A DNA stretch of 64,000 nt from Tolypothrix sp. PCC 7712. GTDB lineage: Bacteria; Cyanobacteriota; Cyanobacteriia; Cyanobacteriales; Nostocaceae. The stretch spans positions 4,774,001 to 4,838,000 of the forward strand of contig NZ_CP063785.1 in assembly GCF_025860405.1 (NCBI RefSeq). The letters run 5' to 3'. The notes below the pieces were generated by a model. The model had not been told where the DNA came from, did not search any database, and was given only the letters and a program-made list of their open reading frames with translations. Below are positions 56,166-64,000 of the stretch, piece by piece. Numbering within the stretch: the stretch's first letter is position 1; each line of letters opens with the position of its first letter. The translations under genes were made by a program, and so were the position numbers.

Positions 56166-57003
56166 CCACCCTCAATAGGGTTCGGATAAGTATTTTGCAT
56201 CTCCCTCGTGATTTGAGAAAAGGGTAAGGATGAATTCAATCCCTTTCCCCCTTAACCGAACTGTATTGATTCCACCCTAGGTATATTTCAGCAATCAAAG
56301 CAGAATCTATCGCAGTTAAATGTGAAATTTAATACTAGTGGAACTACTATTAATGATTAAGTAATAATTAGGTTAAAATTTTTATTTAGTATTACTTTTA
56401 GCCAAAATAAACTCAGTGATTTTCTTAAATTAACTAATAGACTGAGGATTTTGAATTGTCTCATGTATCAAATAAAAATGATTTTAACCGCATAAAATTT
56501 TATGTGGTTAAAAACCTTACATTACTATCTCAAATTGTAGTATTAAAGTTTTCTTAACTCAAAATTAATCTTTTGTTAACATATAAATAAGAAGCTATGG
56601 GGTGATGTTAAGTTAAAAAGTAATTAAGCAAAATTACTCTAGTAAATAAGTAAAAAATAGTTGAATTTTTCTTGATTTTCCTGAAGGTAAAACAGATGCT
56701 GATTGCAAAGCAATTAACGAGATAAGTTGAAGAAAAATAATCTGACTATTCCCTGAATACCTTACCAAGGAAGGATGTTAATCATATATTTGCTTTGTAT
56801 CTAATATAGATTAATACTAAATTAGCTGCCTTAAAGTAATCTTAATAAAACTCATGTAAATTATTTAATCTAATGGAAGTTTAATCAATTGACTAAGATA
56901 AAATGTCCAGTAAAGCAACAGACTAGGTAGCCATTTTATCTTATTAATTTAAATAGAGTATCGGTATTTGTGTTCCATTGAATTTCCTTTAAATAAATGA
57001 AAA
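56166..57003. other. Long AT-rich region upstream of ppk
   Basis: No gene found. It contains a partial TCGGTTAAGG repeat (about 56215-56275), the candidate Pho box at 56553-56582, and otherwise very AT-rich unique DNA of about 420 bp up to the ppk start, which would form a long 5' leader if transcription starts near the Pho box. Confidence 0.45.
56553..56582 (+). promoter_or_regulatory. Candidate Pho box (SphR/PhoB-type) upstream of ppk
   Basis: Three 8-bp units with 3-bp spacing: CTTAACTC (56553-56560), ATTAATCT (56564-56571), GTTAACAT (56575-56582). This matches the cyanobacterial Pho-box design of three tandem YTTAAYYW-like repeats at 11-bp period, each keeping TTAA. The first base of units 2 and 3 departs from the consensus. 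Being ahead of polyphosphate kinase is in line with phosphate control. It lies about 420 bp before the ATG. Confidence 0.5.
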
Positions 57004-59205
57004 ATGGATATGACCCAAGCCAAACCGATAAACAAAGTGATTAAAATAAGTGATGCACAGTATTACTTTAATCGTGAACTTAGTTGGTTGGAATTCAATC
57101 GGCGGGTTTTGCATGAGGCATTGGATCGGCGGACACCATTATTAGAAAAACTGAAGTTTACCTCTATCTTCAGTTCCAATTTAGATGAATATTTCATGGT
57201 GCGCGTGGCAATTCTCAAAGAACAAGTCCAAGCGCAGGTAAGTAAACGCACTCCCGATGGACGGACTCCTCAAGAACAATTAGATGCGATCGCACAAGTT
57301 CTCCGCCCGATGGTAATCCAGCAACACGAGTACTTTGAGAAGGTGTTGCGAAAAGAAATGGCAGAAGAAGGTATTCATCTGCTCAATTACACAGATATCA
57401 CCTTAGAACAGCGCACTTACCTACAAGATTTGTTTCAACGGCAAATTTTTCCAGTGCTGACACCCTTAGCCGTAGATCCCAGCCATCCCTTCCCCTTGAT
57501 TGCAAATCTCAGCCTGAATTTGGCAGTGGTGGTAACAGATCCAGTTTCCAAAAAAGAAAAATTTGCCAGAGTCAAAGTCCCCGATATTCTGCCACGATTT
57601 ATTGAATTACCTCATGATTTACAAGCGCAGAATGACAAACCAAATCATTGGATAGGTGTGCCCATTGAACAGGTAGTAGCGCACAATTTAGAAGCCTTAT
57701 TTCCAGACATGATTGTCAACGAATATCATCAGTTTCGCCTGACTCGTAAAGCAGATTTAGCAGTAGCAGAAGAGGAAGCTGATGATTTACTCTTAGCCAT
57801 TCAGCAAGAATTACGTGGGCGACAGTTTCGCGGTTGTGGAGTCAGGCTAGAAATTCAAAAATCCATGCCTCAGTTTATGCGCCAAATGTTATTCCCAGAA
57901 TTGGAATTAACAGAAGCTGACATTTATGAAATCGATGGGCTATTGAATTTGAAAGATTTAATGTCCTTCATGGCTTTGCCATTACCCGAACTCAAAGATC
58001 CACCTTGGACACCTGTAATTCCTACAAAATTACGTGCCTTCAATCAATCCACTGCTATAGAAAAATCACAGAAAAGTGAAGGTAGAGAAAATATTTTCTC
58101 AATCATTCAGCAAAATGATTTATTAGTACATCATCCCTACGAATCCTTTAGCGCCTCCGTAGAGCAGTTTATCGCCCAAGCTGCCCGCGATGCCCATGTA
58201 CTAGCCATTAAAATGACACTTTATCGTTCTTCTGGCGATTCGCAAATTTTCCACTCCTTAATGGCGGCGGCGGAAAGTGGTAAACAAGTCGTCGTGTTAG
58301 TAGAATTAAAAGCCCGTTTTGATGAAGAAAATAATATAACTTGGGCACAGAGATTAGAAAAATCTGGGGTTCATGTTGTCTATGGCTTAGTGGGATTAAA
58401 AACTCACACCAAAATTGCCTTAGTAGTGCGCCGGGAAGGTGACAAGATTTCTCGCTATGTGCATATCGGCACTGGTAACTATAACCCCAAAACAGCGAAG
58501 TTATACACCGATTTAGGACTATTCAGTTGTCGCAAAGACTTAGGTGCAGATTTAACTGACTTATTTAATTATTTAACAGGCTATGCCCATCAGCATTCTT
58601 ACCGCAAGCTGCTAGTATCACCAATTAGTATGCGCGATCGCATGATTGAATTGATTCGCCGGGAAATTGAACATTGTCAAAACGGCAACCCAGGGCGAAT
58701 CATTGCCAAAATGAATGCACTAGTTGATCCGCAAATCATTACTACCCTCTACGCCGCCTCAGCCGCCGGAGTCCAAATTGACTTAATTGTGCGCGGTACT
58801 TGCTGCCTACGTCCAGGTTTACCAGAAATTAGCGAGAATATCCGGGTGATTAGCATTATCGGGCGCTTTCTAGAACATTCGCGCATCTTCCATTTCAACA
58901 ACAATGGACAAGATGAAGTATACATCGGCAGCGCCGATTGGATGCCCCGCAATTTAGATCGCCGTGTAGAAGCCGTCACCCCAATTGAAGATGCCAAAAT
59001 ATCCCAAACCTTACAAGACATTTTAGAAATCATGCTGGCAGATAATCGCCAAGCTTGGGAACTGCAATCAAACGGTTCTTACATCCAACGCCACCCCCGC
59101 AAGAATGAACCAGAACGCAGTAGCCAAAATATCCTCATGGAAATACTGCACTCATTCCACGCTAACGTCAAAGTCCCCAGTTTGAAGTCTAGGTATTTCA
59201 ATTGA
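57004..59205 (+). CDS. ppk: Polyphosphate kinase 1
   Basis: 733 aa, normal length. Reversibly makes polyphosphate from ATP. N-terminal domain with YFNRELSWLEFNRRVL, head domain, then two phospholipase-D-like catalytic domains: LVHHPYESF, KARFDEENNI, GLKTHTKIAL with His468 (equivalent to the autophosphorylated His435 of the E. coli enzyme), YVHIGTGNYNPKTAKLYTD, and RFLEHSRIFHF with His625 (equivalent to His592). Start at ATG 57004; an ATG at 57010 (MTQAKPI) is an equal candidate. Transcribed alone, probably under phosphate control through the upstream Pho-box-like repeats. The 3' end runs straight into tandem repeats. Confidence 0.95.
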   Translation: MDMTQAKPINKVIKISDAQYYFNRELSWLEFNRRVLHEALDRRTPLLEKLKFTSIFSSNLDEYFMVRVAILKEQVQAQVSKRTPDGRTPQEQLDAIAQVLRPMVIQQHEYFEKVLRKEMAEEGIHLLNYTDITLEQRTYLQDLFQRQIFPVLTPLAVDPSHPFPLIANLSLNLAVVVTDPVSKKEKFARVKVPDILPRFIELPHDLQAQNDKPNHWIGVPIEQVVAHNLEALFPDMIVNEYHQFRLTRKADLAVAEEEADDLLLAIQQELRGRQFRGCGVRLEIQKSMPQFMRQMLFPELELTEADIYEIDGLLNLKDLMSFMALPLPELKDPPWTPVIPTKLRAFNQSTAIEKSQKSEGRENIFSIIQQNDLLVHHPYESFSASVEQFIAQAARDAHVLAIKMTLYRSSGDSQIFHSLMAAAESGKQVVVLVELKARFDEENNITWAQRLEKSGVHVVYGLVGLKTHTKIALVVRREGDKISRYVHIGTGNYNPKTAKLYTDLGLFSCRKDLGADLTDLFNYLTGYAHQHSYRKLLVSPISMRDRMIELIRREIEHCQNGNPGRIIAKMNALVDPQIITTLYAASAAGVQIDLIVRGTCCLRPGLPEISENIRVISIIGRFLEHSRIFHFNNNGQDEVYIGSADWMPRNLDRRVEAVTPIEDAKISQTLQDILEIMLADNRQAWELQSNGSYIQRHPRKNEPERSSQNILMEILHSFHANVKVPSLKSRYFN

Positions 59206-59214
59206 AAACCTCTA

Positions 59215-59425
59215 GCAGGGAGATGAGGGGGATGAGGGAGATGAGGGAGATGAGGGGGATGAGGGGGATGAGGGAGATGAGGGGGATGAGGGAGATGAGG
59301 GGGATGAGGGGGATGAGGGGGATGAGGGAGAAATTACCAACACCAATTACCAATTACCAATTACCAATTACTCATTACTCATTACTCATTACTCATTACC
59401 CCATGCCCCATGCCCAATGCCCCAT
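59215..59425. repeat. GAGGGGGAT/GAGGGAGAT tandem repeat and heptamer repeats
   Basis: About 13 copies of a 9-bp unit (GAGATGAGG/GGGATGAGG) at 59218-59332, then AATTACC and CTCATTA heptamers and CCATGCC units to about 59425. These lie between the ppk stop and aroE. Open frames here (repeating Met-Arg-Gly/Glu) are repeat translation, not genes. Confidence 0.85.
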
Positions 59426-59489
59426 GCCCCAATTTATGTCAAAATGCTCTGAGATTGGAACCAAGAAGCCTATCTCTGACGGCTAGAAT

Positions 59490-60365
59490 ATGTTGCATAT
59501 TACAGGAAAAACTCAACTTTTAGGGGTAATTGGACATCCGGTGGAACACTCGCTGTCGCCGGTGATGCATAATGCTGCGATCGCGAAATTGGGATTAGAT
59601 TATGTTTATCTACCCTTTCCTATCGCACCAGAAAATTTAGCAGATGCGATCGCAGGTTTTGCGGCTGTTGGGGTTGTGGGTTTTAGTGTAACAATTCCTC
59701 ACAAACAGGCAATAATGCCCCTCTTGGCAGAAATTACTCCTATTGCCCAAGCTATTGGCGCAGTTAATACTGTGAGTCGTCAAAATAACCAATGGGTAGG
59801 TACCAACACAGATATTGAAGGCTTTATCTCCCCGTTGCAAACCACATATCAGCAAGATTGGAGTCAAAAGACGGCGGTAATTTTAGGTAACGGTGGTGCA
59901 GCGCGGGCGGTGGTTGCAGGTTGTCAGCAGCTAGGTTTTGCGGAAATTCATGTTGTAGGGCGCAATCAGCAGCGATTAGCCGAATTTTACGAGAGTTGGG
60001 CTGATTCCTCCGTAGCTGCAAATTTGCAAGTGCATACATGGGATAAATTAACAAAACTAATTCCCCAAGCTAATTTGTTAGTTAATACCACACCCATCGG
60101 TATGTATCCCAAAGTAGATGAATCGCCTGTAAGTGCGGCAGAAATAGCTGATTTACCAGCAAGTGCGATCGCCTACGATTTGATATATATACCTAAACCC
60201 ACGCAATTTCTCCAACTCGCCCAACAACAAGGTGCGATCGCCATTGATGGCTTGGAAATGCTTGTACAACAAGGTGCAGCAGCCTTAAAACTCTGGTTGC
60301 AGCAAGAAACTGTACCTGTAGATGTGATGCGTCAAGTACTACAAAATTACCTAGGTTTGGAGTGA
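59490..60365 (+). CDS. aroE: Shikimate dehydrogenase
   Basis: 291 aa. NADPH-dependent reduction of 3-dehydroshikimate to shikimate in aromatic amino-acid synthesis. Substrate site SLSPVMHN, catalytic Lys72 in SVTIPHKQ and Asp108 in GTNTDIEGF; NADP-binding ILGNGGAARAV at about 130-140; NTTPIGMYP and AYDLIYIPKPT near the end. All key residues present and length normal. Start at ATG 59490 puts ITGKTQLLGVIGHP at the N-terminus as in the family. Confidence 0.95.
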   Translation: MLHITGKTQLLGVIGHPVEHSLSPVMHNAAIAKLGLDYVYLPFPIAPENLADAIAGFAAVGVVGFSVTIPHKQAIMPLLAEITPIAQAIGAVNTVSRQNNQWVGTNTDIEGFISPLQTTYQQDWSQKTAVILGNGGAARAVVAGCQQLGFAEIHVVGRNQQRLAEFYESWADSSVAANLQVHTWDKLTKLIPQANLLVNTTPIGMYPKVDESPVSAAEIADLPASAIAYDLIYIPKPTQFLQLAQQQGAIAIDGLEMLVQQGAAALKLWLQQETVPVDVMRQVLQNYLGLE

Positions 60366-61009
60366 AATTTGTTGACAGTTGACCGAATTTTAGATTTTAG
60401 ATTTTAAATTTTGGATTCAATCTCATACTATTTTGAATTTTAGATTGTGGATTGAGAATTAGTCTCTATGTAATACCAATTCAAATGATAAATTCTTTGT
60501 AGGGGCACGGCATCCACAATCTTTTGGCATATCAAATATCTTATTGGTGCCCATTGGTGTCAACTTAAGCTAAAAGCGATATAGGGCAGGCGTTGTACAA
60601 ATACCTCGCGCCCTCATCCCCTAACCCCTTCTCCCCCTGGAGAAGGAGAACTAAATCTCTTGCTCCCTTCTCCCTGTGGGAGAGGGGCACAGGGTGAGGG
60701 CGAAACCTTGCAACCAAGAGGGTTTCACGTTAAGTTGACACGTATGATTGGTGCCGTGCCCCTACCTACCCATTTCAAATTGGTATCAAATCAGCAATCT
60801 AAAATTGATTGAAAGCGGCGGGAAACTCCATCCCCTTGTGGGTGGAGAGGGACAGCCGCCCCGCCGCTTGGGGCATTGGGGAGGCAGTGCGTTGGACGGG
60901 TTTCCCGGCTTAAAGCAACTGCCGTCATTGGGCATTGGTAATTTCTTCGCCATGCCCCATGCCCGATTCCCCATGCCCAAAAACTCCATCCCCTTGTGGG
61001 TGGAGTTTT
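60366..61009. other. Repeat-filled spacer between aroE and a convergent kinase
   Basis: Contains a composite element (60474-60790) with inverted ends ATACCAATTCAAAT...GTAGGGGCACGGC and GCCGTGCCCCTAC...CAAATTGGTAT that encloses one copy of the CCCTCATCCCC repeat (60596-60745). A GC-rich GCGTTGGACGGGTTTCCCGG sequence (60889-60908) resembles the centre of the IS605 element at 12889. No gene seen. Confidence 0.55.
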
Positions 61010-61010
61010 T
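60979..61010. terminator. Bidirectional terminator hairpin
   Basis: AAAAACTCCA ... TGGAGTTTTT with inner CCC/GGG pairing and a 5-base loop: a strong stem ending in T's on one strand and A's on the other. It lies at the stop codon of the minus-strand kinase, opposite aroE. A second copy of the stem half (AAACTCCATCCCC) occurs at 60823-60835. Confidence 0.7.
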
Positions 61011-62713
61011 CATTTCGCTGTATTCATGCATGGGGTAATAGGAATCTGAATGATAAACTCAGTTCCTTCACCTGGAGTAGAGACATACTCTAATTTGCCG
61101 CAATGTTTCTCTGCGATGATTTGGTAACTGATAGATAATCCCATGCCAGTACCTTTATTGACTGGTTTAGTAGTAAAAAAAGGGTTAAATAAATTGTGAC
61201 GTGCTGTTTCTGGTATACCGATACCGTTGTCTGCGATCGCAATTTGTACCCACTGTGAATCGATGAGGGATGTACGAATAGTAATGCGGCTGGGATTGTC
61301 TTTTATTTGTTGATTCCTACGCTTGATATTGGCTTCTTCTACAGCATCAATTGCATTTGCCAAAAGATTCATGAATACTTGGTTGAGTTGTCCTGCATAA
61401 CATTCAATTAAAGGTAAATTACCGTATTCTCGCATTACCTCAATCTCTGGTAAATTGCCTTTAGCTTGCAGACGATGGTGCAAGATTAACAAAGTGCTGT
61501 CTATTCCCTCGTGGATATCCACAGCTTTATATTCAGCTTCATCCATCCGGGAAAAATTGCGAAGCGATCGCACAATCTCGGTAATCCGTGAGGTTCCCAT
61601 ATTCATGGAAGTAATAATTTTTGACAAGTCTCGTTGCAAAAATTCCAGTTCAATTTTCTCAGCTTTAGCTTGAATTTCTACAACTGGATTGGGGTAATGC
61701 TTTTGGTATAGTTTCACAAAATCGATCAAGTTTTCGGCATATTCTTCTATATGCATCAAATTGCCTTGAATAAAGTTGACTGGGTTATTAATTTCGTGAG
61801 CAATACCTGCTACTAATTGTCCTAGACTCGATATTTTTTCTGTTTGAATTAATTGAGCTTGGGTTTTTTGTAAATTTTGTAGAGTCTGCTGAAGTTCTAT
61901 CTCTGCTTGCTGGCGTTCAGTAATCTCATTGTGCAATTGTTCGTTAGCATCAAGCAACTCAGAGCGAGACTTTTGCAAATCGTTAGCCATTTTGTTGAAC
62001 GAAGTAGCTAACTCGCCAATTTCATCTTGGGAATGAATCGTGACTCTCGTATCTAGTTTGCCTTCAGCTAGATTTAAAACAGCTTGCTGGAGTTGTTTAA
62101 TTGGGTTGGAGATGTTTTTAGAGATTAGTAAACCTGCTGCTAATGCCAGTACACCACATATCAAACTGATAATTGATGTCGCCACAATACTATTTTGTGC
62201 TGTTGCCATTGCAGCTTGATATAGTGGTGTATATTCCAAAATTACAGCACCAACAGTTTCACCACGACTGTTTTTAAAGGGCACAGTAATTAGATGGATA
62301 CCTTGTGGATGCTCAGGATTAGTTTCTATATAAGTTCTCGTTATACCATCTTGAATAGTTTGACCGACTTCATTGTGAGGATCTCCTGCCAATTTTGTGC
62401 CGATGTCTTCAGTAACTACATCTGCCAAAATAATTTTATTCCGGTCTACAATTTCTAAATCGCGTTGGCGGTGCTTGTGTAGTTCTAGAACATGGTTTTG
62501 CAAATGAGATAAAACTTCGGCGCGCGATCGCGCTTGTGCGTCTTCCAACTCATGATTTGTAAAATACCCCAGTAGCATGGCTACTTCTTCAGCTTCTTGT
62601 CGCGCAAGATACTTAGCTGTTTGTGATTGCTGATGAACTGCGATCGCACCAATTCCTCCTGTAAGAGATGCAATCCCCAGAAACCCCAAAATTAATTTGT
62701 GACTAATTTTCAT
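61010..62713 (-). CDS. Membrane sensor histidine kinase with HAMP domain
   Basis: 567 aa. TM helix about 8-27, extracytoplasmic sensor about 28-175 (single-Cache-like, with IVDRNKIILADVV and GAVILEYTP), TM about 180-205, HAMP about 206-258 (ISNPIKQLQQAVLNLAEGKLD), coiled coil, H-box GIAHEINNPVNFIQGN, N-box NLLANAIDAVEE, G-boxes DNGIGIPE and NKGTGMGLSISYQI. Same kinase core class as 8417 and 38817, with the insert RSLRNFSRMDEAEYKAVDIH typical of this cyanobacterial group. No regulator gene adjoins. A truncated duplicate lies 325 bp upstream. Confidence 0.9.
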   Translation of the reverse strand: MKISHKLILGFLGIASLTGGIGAIAVHQQSQTAKYLARQEAEEVAMLLGYFTNHELEDAQARSRAEVLSHLQNHVLELHKHRQRDLEIVDRNKIILADVVTEDIGTKLAGDPHNEVGQTIQDGITRTYIETNPEHPQGIHLITVPFKNSRGETVGAVILEYTPLYQAAMATAQNSIVATSIISLICGVLALAAGLLISKNISNPIKQLQQAVLNLAEGKLDTRVTIHSQDEIGELATSFNKMANDLQKSRSELLDANEQLHNEITERQQAEIELQQTLQNLQKTQAQLIQTEKISSLGQLVAGIAHEINNPVNFIQGNLMHIEEYAENLIDFVKLYQKHYPNPVVEIQAKAEKIELEFLQRDLSKIITSMNMGTSRITEIVRSLRNFSRMDEAEYKAVDIHEGIDSTLLILHHRLQAKGNLPEIEVMREYGNLPLIECYAGQLNQVFMNLLANAIDAVEEANIKRRNQQIKDNPSRITIRTSLIDSQWVQIAIADNGIGIPETARHNLFNPFFTTKPVNKGTGMGLSISYQIIAEKHCGKLEYVSTPGEGTEFIIQIPITPCMNTAK

Positions 62714-63037
62714 CTCTTGCTACATACCCAATAGTGCTGAGAAGCCAATCCCGTGTTGGAAGCAGCCTCATATAGTAAAATTCCCGCTTTTCAGCTTCTA
62801 ACTGGTAAACTTAGCAACATTCAATATAAGCTTTAAAATATTTGTATTTTCTTAATCTTTTTATATAAGTTTTATCTATGCTTCGTAAATATAATTTTCA
62901 AATGTATTATTAGTTACAAAATATCCAGTTAATATATAAATAAAATTGCTACTTTAGTCGGTCAGTTTTTCTACATACCCTCTAGGTAAATTGAAAATTT
63001 TGCTATTGATTGCCTCCTAAAAACTATTCCTACAAAT

Positions 63038-63228
63038 TTAAACTGTTGCCAGAACTTTTTGGTGACTGGGAATCTGAATGATAAACTCAGTCCCTTCACC
63101 TGGAGTCGAGACATACTCTAGTTTGCCACCATGTGATTCTGTAATGATTTGGTAACTGATAGACAATCCCATCCCTGTAGAGATGCAATCCCCACAAAAC
63201 CCAAAATTAATTTGTGACTAATTTTCAT
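63038..63228 (-). pseudogene. Deletion fossil of a second copy of the kinase at 61010
   Basis: On the minus strand from 63228 the sequence codes MKISHKLILGFVGIAS, matching the start of the neighbouring kinase, then jumps out of frame to its last 45 residues: GMGLSISYQI, GGKLEYVSTPGEGTEF, IIQIP, ending VLATV-stop at 63038. About 1.5 kb of coding sequence (sensor, HAMP and most of the kinase) is missing between, with the junction near 63180. It shows that the gene was tandemly duplicated and one copy collapsed. Confidence 0.8.
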
Positions 63229-63379
63229 AGTTTCCTACATAAAATGCTGAGTGGTTATTTAGTCTTTGTTGATAGCTTCTCATCTTAAAATTCCCATTTC
63301 TCAGCTTAAAATCTCACAAGAAGAGAGTGAGTGAGGAAATCACTTACAGTAGATTCCCATAACCAGAATGTACAGCAAT

Positions 63380-63502
63380 ACTGCTCGGTTAAGGATTTTT
63401 AAGTTGGAATTTGGTTTGGGGAAAAGGTAAAATGGTAAAGGTTAAAGGTTTTTTCTTCCCCCTTTTCCCCTTCCCCTTTTGCCCTTAACCGACAAGTATT
63501 GG
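63380..63502. mobile_element. MITE-like element, TCGGTTAAGG family, copy 2
   Basis: Ends CAATACTGCTCGGTTAAGG and CCTTAACCGACAAGTATTGG, inverted relative to copy 1 at 43808-43956. Interior TTTGGGGAAAAGG ... CCCTTTTCCCC can fold into one long hairpin. No ORF. Confidence 0.6.
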
Positions 63503-63651
63503 AATGTACAGATACAGCATTTTTAAATTACAGGAGTTACAAATTAATTATTTTCGAGGCAGAATGCAGCAGAAAAAAGAATATTTTTGATACCATTTTG
63601 AAAAAAGAACGCGACAGATGGGTAGGGGCACGGCACCTGTAAGATATTTGA

Positions 63652-63780
63652 TAAGTAGTTAAACAAAATTAATTACACAATGTCATTGCGAATGGAGCGG
63701 AGCGTAATGAAGCAATCGCAAGGGTTGAGATTGCTTTGCTGCGCTCGCAATGACTGTAATTAATTTTGCGTGGTTACTTA
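63652..63780. mobile_element. Palindromic MITE (CATTGCGA family), copy 3
   Basis: 129 bp, almost a perfect palindrome: TAAGTAGTTAAACAAAATTA at the left, complement of TAAGTAACCACGCAAAATTA at the right, with TGTCATTGCGAATGG and CTCGCAATGAC inside. It sits next to a half copy of the ATACCAATTTGAAA...GTAGGGGCACGG family (63590-63645). Confidence 0.65.
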
Positions 63781-63860
63781 TGCCGATAGATTTTGGATGT
63801 TCCCTAACTATCTGTCGGGTTATTATTTCAAAATGTATAATTTACACCTTTGTAATATGA

Positions 63861-63897
63861 TAAATTGCCCCAAAACTATAGTTTTGAGGCAATTTAT
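63861..63897. terminator. Strong hairpin downstream of the outer-membrane protein gene
   Basis: TAAATTGCC ... GGCAATTTA with inner CAAAACTATAGTTTTG, giving a nearly continuous stem of 17 bp. On the minus strand it lies 54 bases after the stop of the barrel protein and is probably its terminator. Confidence 0.7.
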
Positions 63898-63950
63898 CAA
63901 CCCTTAGACGTTGCTATTTCACATCAGGTATAACTTATTTTCAATTAATA

Positions 63951-64000
63951 CTAGAAGTTGTAACCAACGCCTAAAGTTAAACCAACACTTGTGTCATCAA
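63951..64000 (-). CDS. Outer-membrane beta-barrel protein, C-terminus only
   Basis: The last 15 codons read DDTSVGLTLGVGYNF-stop. The alternating pattern and terminal Phe are the C-terminal beta-signal of outer-membrane barrels recognised by the BAM complex. The rest of the gene lies beyond the window. Porin or OmpA-like barrel cannot be told apart. Confidence 0.6.
   Translation of the reverse strand, partial: DDTSVGLTLGVGYNF

Noticed and set aside
55397..56239. Frames of 80-104 codons around the triplicated repeat
   Set aside because: They only translate the CCCTCATCCCC dispersed repeat (SPPAPLPQGEG and the like), present in five copies and in several frames.
59202..59486. 94-codon frame rich in Met-Arg-Gly/Glu after ppk
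   Set aside because: It is the translation of a 9-bp tandem repeat and heptamer repeats; no ribosome site or homology-like segment.
1..64000. tRNA, rRNA or known riboswitch
   Set aside because: None recognised by eye on either strand; a covariance-model scan would be needed to exclude them.

Overview
The window looks like chromosomal DNA of a filamentous, probably Nostocales, cyanobacterium. The signs are the very frequent HIP1 palindrome (GCGATCGC), short tandem repeats of the GGGGATT/GAGATGAGG/CAGTCAA type in almost every long spacer, many palindromic MITE-like repeats, cyanobacterial-type CRISPR repeats ending in GGGGATGGAAAC, and housekeeping genes of cyanobacterial type (argS, tmk, holB, ppk, aroE). 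The species cannot be told from sequence reading alone.

Layout. 1-0.65 kb: end of a TauE/SafE-type permease. 0.9-7.7 kb: a one-module non-ribosomal peptide synthetase (C-A-PCP-TE) on the minus strand, cut in two inside its adenylation domain by a nested insertion (an IS1634-type element abutting a 3'-truncated tnpB element). 8.4-11.2 kb: a translationally coupled pair, a solute-binding lipoprotein and a membrane histidine kinase, with no ABC permease or ATPase beside it. 11.3-13.5 kb: an IS605-type element (tnpB/tnpA) and a MITE among remnants of a short-chain dehydrogenase and an ABC ATPase. 13.6-34.0 kb: seven tandem secreted proteins with filamentous-haemagglutinin (two-partner secretion) N-termini and one shared C-terminal cap. 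34.1-36.6 kb: a large LRV/HEAT-like repeat protein. 36.9-43.7 kb: argS, an APC-transporter/histidine-kinase fusion, tmk and holB. 44.3-47.1 kb: eight tandem double-glycine leader peptides, each followed by a conserved RNA hairpin. 47.6-53.5 kb: a NarL-type regulator with a partner kinase, then a large hybrid kinase. 53.6-55.4 kb: two short divergent CRISPR arrays with homologous leaders in inverted orientation, one of them split by a MITE; no cas genes. 55.5-56.2 kb: triplicated dispersed repeat. 57.0-60.4 kb: ppk (with a candidate Pho box upstream) and aroE. 61.0-63.2 kb: a histidine kinase and a deletion fossil of a duplicate copy. The last 50 bases hold the C-terminus of an outer-membrane barrel protein on the minus strand.

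How it fits together. The conserved core (argS, tmk, holB, ppk, aroE) is separated by accessory blocks concerned with the cell surface and secretion (haemagglutinin array, GG-leader peptides, NRPS) and with signal sensing (five histidine kinases, three of them sharing one catalytic core on different sensor modules: an extracytoplasmic loop beside a coupled binding protein, an amino-acid permease, and an extracytoplasmic/HAMP module). Transposons, MITEs and tandem repeats have broken several genes (NRPS, SDR, ABC ATPase, Uma2, a kinase duplicate). The export partners expected for the secreted products (a TpsB barrel; a C39-peptidase ABC exporter) are not in the window. All functional names below come from reading motifs; no database search was possible.
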